NCBI GenBank assembly: GCA_963749515.1
Contig: CAVVMR010000001.1
Span: 248,001-312,000 of the forward strand
Reading direction: 5' to 3'
Length of the DNA: 64,000 nucleotides
Origin: Gaiellasilicea sp963749515
Lineage (GTDB): Bacteria; Actinomycetota; Thermoleophilia; Gaiellales; Gaiellaceae
Of this stretch, positions 10,914 to 18,226 are shown in pieces (the stretch's first letter is position 1; each line of letters starts with the position of its first letter). A model generated the notes under the pieces. It had not been told where the DNA came from and did no database searches. It saw nothing but the letters and a program-made list of their open reading frames with translations. A program made the position numbers and the translations under genes.

Positions 10914-10925
10914 GGCAGCGCTGCC
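10914..10925. promoter_or_regulatory. Palindrome GGCAGCGCTGCC in the subtilase/fabI divergent gap
   Basis: A perfect 12-bp palindrome occupies the middle of the 28-nt gap between two divergent start codons. It abuts the fabI -10 element and lies immediately upstream of the subtilase ATG. A dimeric regulator bound here could block both genes. Confidence 0.35.
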
Positions 10926-10926
10926 T

Positions 10927-10932
10927 TAAACT
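10927..10932 (+). promoter_or_regulatory. -10 element (TAAACT), leaderless fabI
   Basis: TAAACT ends 7 nt before the GTG at 10940, placing the transcription start at or next to the start codon. Confidence 0.5.
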
Positions 10933-10939
10933 CGCCGCC

Positions 10940-11716
10940 GTGGGCAGATTCGACGGCAAACGCGCGCTCGTTCTCGGCGTGGCGAACAAGAGATCGATCG
11001 CGTGGGCGATCGCGCGCCGCCTCGCCGCCGAGGGCGCGGAGCTGGCCTTCACGTTCCAGGGCGAGCGAATCGAGGGGAACGTCCGCGAGCTCGCCTCCTC
11101 GGTCGGCTCGAAGCTCGTGACGCCGTGCGACGTGCGCGCGGACGAGGACGTCGAGCGTGTCTTCAAGGAGACCGCCGACGCCTGGGACGGGAAGCTCGAC
11201 CTGCTCGTCCACTCGGTCGCGTTCGCCGCGGCCGAGGATCTCGAGGGCCGGTTCACCGACACGCCGCGCGACCGTTTCTGGATGGCGGTCGACATCAGCG
11301 CCTACTCGCTCGTCGCCGCGGCGCGGGCGGCCGAGCCCCTGATGACGGCGGCCGGCGGCGGCTCGATCGTGACGATGACCTATCTCGGCGGCGAGCGCGC
11401 GGTGCCGCACTACAACGTGATGGGCGTCGCAAAGGCGACGCTCGACGCCTCCGTCAAGTATCTCGCCTGGGATCTCGGCGAGAAGGAGATCAGGGTGAAC
11501 GCCATCTCAGCCGGACCGGTACGGACGCTCGCGGCCCGCTCCATCGCCGGGTTCACCGAGATGGAGTCGATGTTCGTGGAGCGCGCGCCGCTGCGCCGCC
11601 ACATCGACGCCGACGACGTCGCCGCCGCCTCCGCCTATCTGCTCTCCGACGACGCGAAGAACGTCACCGGGACGACGCTGTACGTCGACGCTGGGTACCA
11701 CTCGATGGGGATGTAG
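10940..11716 (+). CDS. fabI: Enoyl-[acyl-carrier-protein] reductase (NADH)
   Basis: A 258-residue FabI that carries out the last reduction of type II fatty-acid elongation. LGVANKRSIAWAIA is the FabI-type altered glycine motif, the Ser/Tyr/Lys set ends in Tyr158 and Lys165 (YNVMGVAK), and the substrate loop AGPVRTLAA is intact. GTG at 10940 is chosen over upstream in-frame codons because the -10 element ends 7 nt before it and longer readings overlap the divergent subtilase. Confidence 0.94.
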   Translation: MGRFDGKRALVLGVANKRSIAWAIARRLAAEGAELAFTFQGERIEGNVRELASSVGSKLVTPCDVRADEDVERVFKETADAWDGKLDLLVHSVAFAAAEDLEGRFTDTPRDRFWMAVDISAYSLVAAARAAEPLMTAAGGGSIVTMTYLGGERAVPHYNVMGVAKATLDASVKYLAWDLGEKEIRVNAISAGPVRTLAARSIAGFTEMESMFVERAPLRRHIDADDVAAASAYLLSDDAKNVTGTTLYVDAGYHSMGM

Positions 11717-11720
11717 CGCG

Positions 11721-12050
11721 ATGAAGGAGACGCTCGACTCCGCGCTGAAGGAACGGATCCGCGCCGTCGTCCAGGACGAGCCGGTGACCGAGGGCGAGCT
11801 GCGGAAGCTCGCGGAGGAGGCCCGGGCGTGCGAGTTGATCCTCGGGGGCCAGCTCCAGCGCTCGGAGGAGCGGCTCGAAGCGCTCGCGACCGATCCGAAC
11901 AGCTCGCTTGTCGACATCGCCGCCGCGCTGCGCGAGGTGAACGAGCTGCGACCGGATCTCGAGGAGCTCGAGGCGCTGCTTGCGGACCTGCAGGCGAGGG
12001 CGCGCGAGTTCCGGGCGCGCTGGGCTTCCTCACCCGGCACGTTGCAGTAG
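11721..12050 (+). CDS. Hypothetical protein, charged helical/coiled-coil
   Basis: I do not recognise this 109-residue protein. It is almost entirely predicted helix, rich in Glu, Leu, Arg and Ala, with heptad-like leucines over residues 30-100 and no Cys or membrane segment. It begins 4 nt after fabI, so it is probably cotranscribed. Its stop directly abuts that of the convergent VOC gene. Confidence 0.6.
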   Translation: MKETLDSALKERIRAVVQDEPVTEGELRKLAEEARACELILGGQLQRSEERLEALATDPNSSLVDIAAALREVNELRPDLEELEALLADLQARAREFRARWASSPGTLQ

Positions 12051-12431
12051 TCAGACGGTGAGCTCGACGCGATTGCCGTCGGGGTCGCGGACGACGCTCT
12101 CGTAGTAGCCGTCGCCGGTGCGCCGGGGACCGTCGAGGATCACGTATCCGTCGGAGCGAAGGCGGCCGGTCAACTCGTCGACGGCCTCTTCCGAGCCCAG
12201 AGCGAGTGCGATGTGCGCCCAGCCGAGCCGTTGTTCGTCTCGCGGCCGCTCCGCAACGGCCGGCATCTGCATCAGCTCGAGCCGCGCGCCGCCGCCGAGG
12301 TCGAGGAAGTAGGAGCGGAATCCCGTCGCGGCGTTCTCGTAGCGCGCTCCCGCCACGCCTTCGAAGTACTGCTCGTAGAACGCGCGCAGGCGCTCGAGGT
12401 CGTCGGTCCAGATCGCGACATGCTCGATCAC
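12051..12431 (-). CDS. VOC/glyoxalase-fold protein
   Basis: A 126-residue vicinal-oxygen-chelate protein. IEHVAIWTDDLERLRAFY is replaced here by its key features: a metal-type His at residue 4 and WTDDLE just after; a second metal-type position is in GWAHIAL and Glu in RVELTV ends the protein. These suggest a divalent-metal isomerase, dioxygenase or resistance fold, but the substrate is unknown. It is coupled to the upstream membrane-protein gene by a GTGA overlap. Confidence 0.78.
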   Translation of the reverse strand: MIEHVAIWTDDLERLRAFYEQYFEGVAGARYENAATGFRSYFLDLGGGARLELMQMPAVAERPRDEQRLGWAHIALALGSEEAVDELTGRLRSDGYVILDGPRRTGDGYYESVVRDPDGNRVELTV

Positions 12432-13915
12432 GGGACGATCGTAAGCTCGCGCGGCACGCCGTCCCGGAAGGTCACGACGACGCTCACGCCCAGGTCCTCG
12501 GCGCGCCTCGGCAGCTCACGTGCAACCCGAAACGCCTCCGGCGGAGCCGCGGTCGAATAGCCGAGCGGCCGCTCTCGCGGGGCCTGCATCGCGTAGTAGA
12601 GGTAGACGCTGCCGGCGTACGTGTCCGGCGGCAGAGCGGGAACCTCGAGCAGCCGTCCCGGCGGCGCCGCCTTCACGCGGGCGTAGACCGCGTTCCCCTC
12701 GTCGGCGTTGAGCGGGTCGTAGAGCGGCACCCAGAGGTCGGCGGCGACGAGCACGAGCGCGACCGCCCCGACGAGCCGCGAGCGAGCTTGTGTTTCTGAA
12801 ACACAAGCGATCGCGGCGGCCGCAAGCGCGGCCAGGCAGAGACAGGCGATCGGCAGCATGCGCTCCGGTACCCGGGTCGCGTGGAGGGGTGTATTCCGCC
12901 AGAGAAAGCCGTAGCCGGGCAGGTTGTCGCCCAGCGCGAGCAGGCACGGAACGACCGTCCCGAGCCCGAACACGACGGCGAGCCGGCGCGGGGAGGAGAT
13001 TGTGTTTCTGAAACACAAGCACCCCAGGCCCGCGAGCGCGAGCAGCGGGAGCAGCCAGCCGAGGTAGATGAACCGCTCGAACTCGTCCGGGCTGCGGCTC
13101 ACGAAGTCGGCGAGCGTGGCCGAGTAGCGCCCGACCTCCGAGAAGGGCCGTTCGGTCGTGTCGCGCAGCGAGAGCGCCCAGACGATCGCACCGCCTGCGA
13201 CGCCGGCGCTCGCGGCGATCCCTCCGAGCCAGGGCCGCCCACGTGCAACCGCATACGCGAGCACGAAGGGGATCGCTCCGAGCGCGAGGTGCACCTGCCC
13301 CGAGAGCGGGATCGAGGCGAGCGCCGCGGCGGCGAGCCAGCCGAGCCGCCGTTCGACGCCGTAGAGCGCGAGCGGGAGCAGCATCGAGATCGGGCCGAGC
13401 AGGTGCCCGGTCGACTGCGCCACGCGATAGGGCGCGAGCGCGAACGCGAGCCCACCGGCGAGCGCGGCGGCGAGCGGCAGCCCGAGCGCGCGCAGCCAGA
13501 GCGCGGTCAGGCCTCCCGCGCCGACGTAGGTCAGCAGCACGAAGAGGTTCCAGCCGGCCACGGTGCCGAACAGCGCCTGGAGCGGCCCGAAGACGGCGGC
13601 GAACGGCCAGCCGGCGAAGTTCACTCGAGGCTCGACCTCCGGCTGGAAGCTGTACGGGTCGAGCCACGGCGCCTCGCCGCGCGCCAGCTGGTGGCCGGGC
13701 AACCACAGGTTGTAGGCGGTCTGAAGGTGGTCGCCCGGAGTGACCCGCCCTTCGCGCGGTGCGCCGTAGCCGAGGAAGCGATCGGTCTCGAAGACGGTAG
13801 GCGAGGTGGCCAGCAACCCCGCGCCGAGATAGAGGACGGCCGCTAGTCCGGCAACGCCTGCGCGGCTGCGAGCAGCTCGTCGAAGTCGGGCACCTCCGAG
13901 TCCTCGTACCGCCAC
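12428..13915 (-). CDS. Polytopic membrane protein, GT-C glycosyltransferase-like
   Basis: About 495 residues with roughly ten or more membrane segments and an acidic first outer loop (APWLDPYSF), resembling GT-C enzymes that use polyprenyl-phosphate sugars. The C-terminal 100 residues are a soluble, probably extracytoplasmic domain. No acceptor can be inferred. GTG 13915 is a compromise start because the reading overlaps the end of the peroxiredoxin gene; in-frame alternatives exist at 13981 and 13819. Two copies of a 19-bp palindrome sit inside the gene and are translated in different frames. Confidence 0.6.
   Translation of the reverse strand: MAVRGLGGARLRRAARSRAGVAGLAAVLYLGAGLLATSPTVFETDRFLGYGAPREGRVTPGDHLQTAYNLWLPGHQLARGEAPWLDPYSFQPEVEPRVNFAGWPFAAVFGPLQALFGTVAGWNLFVLLTYVGAGGLTALWLRALGLPLAAALAGGLAFALAPYRVAQSTGHLLGPISMLLPLALYGVERRLGWLAAAALASIPLSGQVHLALGAIPFVLAYAVARGRPWLGGIAASAGVAGGAIVWALSLRDTTERPFSEVGRYSATLADFVSRSPDEFERFIYLGWLLPLLALAGLGCLCFRNTISSPRRLAVVFGLGTVVPCLLALGDNLPGYGFLWRNTPLHATRVPERMLPIACLCLAALAAAAIACVSETQARSRLVGAVALVLVAADLWVPLYDPLNADEGNAVYARVKAAPPGRLLEVPALPPDTYAGSVYLYYAMQAPRERPLGYSTAAPPEAFRVARELPRRAEDLGVSVVVTFRDGVPRELTIVP
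12786..12808. repeat. Perfect palindrome with core TTGTGTTTCTGAAACACAA, copy 1
   Basis: A 23-bp perfect inverted repeat around a single T. It lies inside the membrane-protein gene, where it is read in frame as CVSETQ. It is AT-rich compared with its surroundings. Confidence 0.7.
13000..13018. repeat. Perfect palindrome TTGTGTTTCTGAAACACAA, copy 2
   Basis: The same 19-bp core as at 12788-12806, but here the host gene reads it as LCFRNT, a different frame. Conservation of DNA rather than protein sequence suggests a DNA-level role or a transposed sequence. Confidence 0.7.
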
Positions 13916-14274
13916 GATCCGAGCACCGTACCGTCCTTCCCCACCAGGAATGCGCTCCGCCTCGGCACGCCCTTCATCCACCGGTAGACCCGCGACGCGC
14001 CGAGCTCCTTCGCGAGCGAGCCGTTCCAGTCCGACAGCAGCGGCACGTCGATGTCGAGCGCCTGCTTCCAGGCGCGGTGCGACCAGTGCGAGTCGCGGGA
14101 GACGCCGAAGACCCGGACGCCTGCCAGGCCGAACTCGGCGCTCCTGTCACGCAGGAGCTTCAGCTCCTGCGTTCACGTCGGCGACCAGTCGAAGAGGTAG
14201 AAGAGGAGCAGCACGGGGCCGTCCTCGAGCAGCTCCTCGAGCTCGGCTTCCCGGCCGTTGTCCTGCCAGAACAC
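13843..14274 (-). CDS. Predicted selenocysteine-containing peroxiredoxin (in-frame TGA at codon 34)
   Basis: Read through one TGA (14175-14173), this is a 143-residue AhpC/TSA-type peroxiredoxin. The strand VLLLFYLFDW leads to SPT-[TGA]-TQEL, so the TGA sits exactly at the peroxidatic Cys of the family T/S-x-x-C motif. Downstream are VRVFGVSRDS, RRSAFLVGKDG with the family Arg, and a C-terminal helix. There is no Cys anywhere else, so selenocysteine would be the only redox residue (1-Cys type). A hairpin of SECIS type follows the TGA. GTG 14274 is supported by TAGATT (14281-14286) 6 nt upstream and an in-frame stop just beyond. Conventional calling would leave a 67-residue fragment. It would reduce peroxides with an external thiol; thioredoxin is at 24665. 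Confidence 0.82.
14140..14175 (-). promoter_or_regulatory. Candidate bacterial SECIS element after the UGA codon
   Basis: Immediately 3' of the TGA two mutually exclusive perfect hairpins can form. One has a 10-bp stem ACGCAGGAGC/GCTCCTGCGT with a TGAA loop (14172-14149). The other has a 7-bp stem GCTCCTG/CAGGAGC with loop CGTGA (14158-14140), starting 21 nt after the TGA and carrying G as second loop base, as expected for SelB-binding bacterial SECIS hairpins. All of it is inside the coding region. Confidence 0.65.
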
Positions 14275-14297
14275 GCGCCGAATCTACTGGTGGACGA

Positions 14298-15406
14298 TCA
14301 GGGTGCGCAGCACCAGCCGCTGATCGTCGGGAACGACCGCGAGCGGAACTGAGCCGACACGTTGGAGACGGCCCGGATCTGCTGCTTCCCGGCGACGCTG
14401 ATGAGGACGAGCTGGTCGGCCTCCGGCCAGCCGATCGCGAGCCAGCGGCCATCCGAAGACCAGACCGGCCGCCGAACCGGCCTCGGCCCGAGAACAGCTG
14501 ACGCGTCTCGCCGGTCCGCGAGACCAGCTCGACGACGCTCGTTCCGGCGTGGGTGCTGACGAGCGCAAGCTGTTGCGCCCGGGGCGAGAGAGCGCCGTCG
14601 GTGAAGCGTCCATCCGTCCGGAGGACGTCCTGACTGCTGTCGTCGAAGAGTGAGGCGCGAGTGGGCGTGAGGAGCAAGCGCCGGTCGGCTACCCAGTCGA
14701 GCGCAACCACATCGCGCGCTTCGCTGCGTCCGAGAACGGTGCCGCGATCACCGTCCACGACGCGCACGAATCCATCCTCACGGGAATACGTCAGCACATG
14801 CGCGGGGCCGGGTCGCCAGGCAGGCGCGACCAGCGAGGCACGTCGCGCGGCTCGGCGATCGCGTTTCCCGTCGCCGCCGACAACGCGCAGCTGCCCATTC
14901 GAGAGATAGGCGATCCGCGTGTCCGTCCGGGTGCCCCCCCAGCGCGGGAAGCGGACGTTCGGCCGGGCCAGTGACCAGCGGACGTCTCCCTCTGGTGTCA
15001 GCGCGACCAGCTCGTTGGGGCGCGAGGCGATGACGAAGCGGCCGAAGGGAGACCACGAGGCTTCGCGGTAGCTGCCAAGAAGCCGCTTCGAGCCGTCCTG
15101 CTCGACCACCCAGGCGCCCGAGTCCGCGGTCACGAGCAACCGCCCCGGGGCGGGCAAGGAGAAGAGCGCCGGCTGTGCTTTCTCGACGCCGACGACCTCG
15201 CGGATCTCGTCGAGCACCGCCCGCCCGGGCGGGCTCAGAAGTCCGGCGACGACCACGAGCGCGAGGGCGACCGCCACGATCGGCTTCCAGGAGCGGCGCT
15301 GCGGCTGCGGCTCGCGCTCGGCGAACGCTGCGCGCACGACGGCCAGCGCCCGCTCGCGCGCCTCGTGCTCGTCCGGGAGCTCGATCCGCTCCAGCTCTCG
15401 CTTCAC
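14298..15406 (-). pseudogene. Membrane-anchored propeller-like protein downstream of ECF sigma; frameshifted
   Basis: Starts with GTG 15406, overlapping the sigma-factor stop as GTGA. A cytosolic 50-residue head precedes one membrane segment (PIVAVALALVVVAGLL) and an outer TolB/WD40-like repeat domain (WSPFGRF, YLSNGQLRV). This sigma-coupled, one-TM layout suggests the anti-sigma factor, although no zinc anti-sigma HxxxCxxC motif is seen. Near 14465-14480 the frame is lost by what looks like a 1-nt deletion. The natural continuation WSSDGRWLAIGWPEADQL and about 40 more residues are in the -1 frame, ending at TGA 14298. It could be a sequencing error, a real mutation or recoding. Confidence 0.6.
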
Positions 15407-15912
15407 ACCGTCTCCTTCAGAGAGTCGAGCCCGCGCCGTAGGCGCGAATTGACGGTCCCGCGAGGCAGGCCGAGCAACTCCGCGATCTCGCCCGGCGTGT
15501 ACTCGAGGAGGTGACGGAGCACGATCACCGCTCGATGCTCGGGCGGCAGCGCCGCGAGCACCGCGAGCAGCGATCCGTCGAGCGAGCTGGGCTGCTCCGG
15601 TGCGGCAACGATGTCCAGCAGCTCGCTCTCGGCGCGCAGCGTCCGCGCCCGCGTCCAGTCGATCGCGCGGTTGACGACGATCCGGTGCAGCCACGGCCCG
15701 AACGGGCGGCTGCGGTCGAAGCGGTCGAGATTGCGGACGGCTGCGAGAAAGGACTCCTGCGCGATGTCCTCAGCGGCGGCCGAGTCGTGCACCACGAGAA
15801 AGGCGGCGCGGTAGGCCCGCGGCCAGTGCAGGCGGAAGAGCGCCTCGATTCCCGAAGCGGACCCTCGCTGCGCCGCGCGCACGGAGGCGCGCTCCTCGCG
15901 GCCGGCGGCCAT
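15403..15912 (-). CDS. ECF-family RNA polymerase sigma factor
   Basis: A 169-residue sigma-70 protein with region 2 (about 20-90: EALFRLHWPRAYR, DIAQESFLAA, PWLHRIVVNRAID) and region 4 (about 115-165: ALPPEHRAVIVLRH, TPGEIAELLGLPRGTVNSRL). It lacks regions 1 and 3, as ECF sigmas do. Its own promoter has a housekeeping-type TAGAGT (15919-15924) 6 nt before the ATG. The gene is coupled to a membrane partner and lies beside three exported propeller genes sharing a GGAC-N18-CGTA motif, which makes these its likely regulon. Confidence 0.92.
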   Translation of the reverse strand: MAAGREERASVRAAQRGSASGIEALFRLHWPRAYRAAFLVVHDSAAAEDIAQESFLAAVRNLDRFDRSRPFGPWLHRIVVNRAIDWTRARTLRAESELLDIVAAPEQPSSLDGSLLAVLAALPPEHRAVIVLRHLLEYTPGEIAELLGLPRGTVNSRLRRGLDSLKETV

Positions 15913-15949
15913 CCGCTGACTCTACGGCCGTCGTGGCGCGAGAGGTCCC

Positions 15950-16909
15950 TCACGTTCCGACGATGAAACAGGCGTCGTGGGAGGATCGCGCGACCCGCAA
16001 CTCGTCCAGCGGCACCCCGCGGGGACTGAAGGTGCACAACGTGCCCTGGGAGAGAGAGGGCGTCAAGATCCAGCGCCAGCCTTGCTGGACGTTGTACGAC
16101 CCGGCGGGCACCGGCGCAGAGCGGAGAAGCCGACCGTCGAGCGCGTGGACTCGAAGCATTGCGTCGTCTCCGCTCGTGACGAACGCGCGGTCGCCCATGA
16201 ACGTAACGTGCTGCGGCGGCGCGTCACCCGCAAGCGTGCGCACGAGCTGTCCGGTGCGAGCCTCATAGATCGCCAGGCGGCCGCGGTCGCCGGAGCTGAC
16301 CCAGACGCGGCGGCCTCCGGGCGTGAAGCCGACGTCGTGGGCGAGGAACGGAGGCGCGATCGTGGTCACCACTCGCGGACGGCGCGGGTCGGCGAGCGAG
16401 AGCACGGCGAGCCGGTCGGCCGTGTTTCCGAGCGCTGTCCAGAGGCGTGTGCCGGCGCGATTGATGCCCAGGTGTCGGCATGGCCCACCGACCGGGACGC
16501 GCTCGACGACGCGCCGCCCACTGAGATCTACCACGACGAGCTCCTCCCTCGCGGAGTCGGTGACGTAGGCCAGCTGCCGGTTGGGCGAGACCGCGGTGTA
16601 CCGCGGCGCACCGAGCTCTCCCGCGATCGGGTGCACGCGCAGCTTGGAGTCGACGAGGGTCAGCCGCCCGCTTGCGGTGTGGGCGACGAGCGCGCCGACC
16701 ACACCGATGCTCTCGATGCTCCGCGGGTCGGCTGCGGTGCGTAGGCGCCGGTGCACTCTGCCACTCGTCACGTCGACGGCGACGATGCTCGATTCGAGGT
16801 CGGCGGTGACGAGTGCCAGTGGCGTCCCGCCTGCCGGACGTGCGAGCGCAGGCGCCGTTCCCAGGAGGAGCGGAGCAGCAGCGGCTGTCAGGAACGCACG
16901 CCGATCCAT
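15950..16909 (-). CDS. Exported beta-propeller (YncE-like) protein with Tat-like signal
   Basis: A 319-residue protein. The N-terminus MDRRAFLTAAAAPLLLG has the RR-x-F-L of a Tat signal with an Ala-rich cleavage region. The mature part has repeating blades (LVTADLESSIVAVDVTSG, LAYVTDSAREELVVVDLSG, VWVSSGDRGRLAIYEA), typical of 7-bladed YVTN/YncE propellers. No catalytic residues are recognised. It is divergent from the next propeller gene; upstream is GGAC-N18-CGTA, with CGTA ending 8 nt from the ATG. Confidence 0.78.
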   Translation of the reverse strand: MDRRAFLTAAAAPLLLGTAPALARPAGGTPLALVTADLESSIVAVDVTSGRVHRRLRTAADPRSIESIGVVGALVAHTASGRLTLVDSKLRVHPIAGELGAPRYTAVSPNRQLAYVTDSAREELVVVDLSGRRVVERVPVGGPCRHLGINRAGTRLWTALGNTADRLAVLSLADPRRPRVVTTIAPPFLAHDVGFTPGGRRVWVSSGDRGRLAIYEARTGQLVRTLAGDAPPQHVTFMGDRAFVTSGDDAMLRVHALDGRLLRSAPVPAGSYNVQQGWRWILTPSLSQGTLCTFSPRGVPLDELRVARSSHDACFIVGT

Positions 16910-16917
16910 GACTTGAC

Positions 16918-16945
16918 TACGTGGAACGAGGCCGCAGAGGTCCGG
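16918..16945 (-). promoter_or_regulatory. Candidate ECF promoter (CCGGAC-N18-CGTA)
   Basis: On the minus strand, CCGGAC (16945-16940) and CGTA (16921-16918) are separated by exactly 18 nt, the same architecture as at the two other propeller genes. CGTA ends 8 nt before the ATG at 16909. Confidence 0.55.
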
Positions 16946-16970
16946 GACTCCTATCGCGCTCGCACGCGTA
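16943..16970 (+). promoter_or_regulatory. Candidate ECF promoter (CGGGAC-N18-CGTA)
   Basis: CGGGAC (16943-16948) and CGTA (16967-16970) are separated by 18 nt, 28 nt upstream of the ATG at 16999. The -35 half overlaps the -35 half of the divergent promoter on the other strand. Confidence 0.55.
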
Positions 16971-16998
16971 CAGGAAGCAGTCACCGAAGGAGGAAACG

Positions 16999-18165
16999 AT
17001 GCGCCGCCTCTTCCTGCTCGTCGCCCTACTGCTCGTCCCGGCCGCGCACGCGGCGACCGGCCCCACGAATGGCTGTCCCGCTCCGTGCAGCGGCCAGGTC
17101 TCCAGCCCCGACGGGCTGCGGTTCCTCTACGTCCAGCCAAACGGCGTCGGCGGCACGGTCGATGCGTACGACCCCGAAACGGGCGAGCACGTCTTCAGGT
17201 TGCCCGCCGGGATCACCTCGGCCGACGGCGTCTCTCATCTGGTCGCCGAGACGCGCGTGCGCGACACCGTCGTCTCCCGCTATCGCGCCGCCGACTCGTC
17301 CACAGCGAGCTGGATGATCGTCCCCGGCCGCTGGCAGCTCGCCGGCGTCTCCCCGAACGGCCGCTTCGCCGCTCTGGACCGGCAGTCCGCCGGCAAGCGG
17401 CGCACGGATGTCGCCGTCGTGGACATGACAGCGGGCCGTGTCGCTCACCGGCTCGACCTGGGCGGAGACTTCGAGGTGGAGACGGTCTCGCGCGACGGCA
17501 AGCGCCTCTTCCTGATCGAGCACCTCCCGGGAGCCGGCCCGCCGCGCTACCTCGTGAGGCTCTTCGATCTCTCCCACAATCGGCTCGCGTCGAAGCCTCT
17601 GCGCGGCAAGGGCGAGCCGAGCGTCATGGCCGGGCTCGCCTGGAGCGGCGTCGGCTCGCCCGACGGGCGCTGGCTGCTGACCCTCTACCTGAACACCGAG
17701 CGCAACGTCGCGTTCGTCCACGCGCTCGATCTCGTCCGCAGCTCGCCGCTCTGCATCTTCCTGCCGTCGGACGGCGCCTTCGGCACCCTCAAGCGCTACG
17801 GCCTGACCCTCGCGCCCGACGGCCGTCGCCTCTATGCCACGAACCCCGCTCTCGGCGCAGTCGCCGAGATCGACCTTGCGACCCGAAAGGTCGTCCGCAC
17901 CGTGCGCTTTGCCGCTGCGCGGACGCTTGGGGGGCCGGGCCGGCTCACCGGAACGATCTCGCGCAACGGGCGCACGCTCTACTTCAGCTCGGGACGAGAC
18001 CTCTGGGCGTACGACACCGCCTACGGGATCGTGCGCGGCCCCTACCGGACCGGCGGGCGGATCGACGGCTTCGGCTTCGCTCTCGGCGACCGCCTCGTGC
18101 ACGCGCTGCGGGCGGACGGCCGGATGCTCACGTTCGATGCGGCAACCGGCGCGAGACGGTCCTGA
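16999..18165 (+). CDS. Exported beta-propeller protein
   Basis: A 388-residue protein with a Sec signal peptide (MRRLFLLVALLLVPAAHA, cleavage after AHA). WD/YVTN-like repeats follow: SSPDGLRFLYV, SPNGRFAALD, DGKRLFLIE, SPDGRWLLTLYL, APDGRRLYATNP, SRNGRTLYFSS. Two Cys near the mature N-terminus could form a disulfide. Function unknown. The start is fixed by GGAGG 7 nt upstream of ATG 16999. It is predicted to be under ECF control. Confidence 0.72.
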   Translation: MRRLFLLVALLLVPAAHAATGPTNGCPAPCSGQVSSPDGLRFLYVQPNGVGGTVDAYDPETGEHVFRLPAGITSADGVSHLVAETRVRDTVVSRYRAADSSTASWMIVPGRWQLAGVSPNGRFAALDRQSAGKRRTDVAVVDMTAGRVAHRLDLGGDFEVETVSRDGKRLFLIEHLPGAGPPRYLVRLFDLSHNRLASKPLRGKGEPSVMAGLAWSGVGSPDGRWLLTLYLNTERNVAFVHALDLVRSSPLCIFLPSDGAFGTLKRYGLTLAPDGRRLYATNPALGAVAEIDLATRKVVRTVRFAAARTLGGPGRLTGTISRNGRTLYFSSGRDLWAYDTAYGIVRGPYRTGGRIDGFGFALGDRLVHALRADGRMLTFDAATGARRS

Positions 18166-18167
18166 GA

Positions 18168-18195
18168 CGGGACCCGGAAGCGCGCGAGAGGCGTA
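18168..18195 (+). promoter_or_regulatory. Candidate ECF promoter (CGGGAC-N18-CGTA)
   Basis: CGGGAC (18168-18173) and CGTA (18192-18195) have the same 18-nt spacing as the promoter at 16943, and both copies continue with N-AGGA. It lies in the 61-nt gap before the third propeller gene. Confidence 0.55.
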
Positions 18196-18226
18196 GAGGA
18201 GACGACGACTCAGAAGGAGGCTGACC

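Noticed and set aside
13843..14046. A separate 67-codon peroxiredoxin fragment as a pseudogene
   Set aside because: The upstream 77 codons match the family in the same frame with no indel; only the TGA interrupts, and it lies at the catalytic position followed by a SECIS-like hairpin, so readthrough as Sec is the better explanation.
14147..15694. A single 515-codon minus-strand frame covering the sigma partner and the peroxiredoxin upstream part
   Set aside because: Its first 96 codons are the sigma gene out of frame, and its last 100 are low-complexity Arg/Ser/Pro readings of the shifted region and the start of the peroxiredoxin. The real units are 15406-14298 (frameshifted) and 14274-13843.
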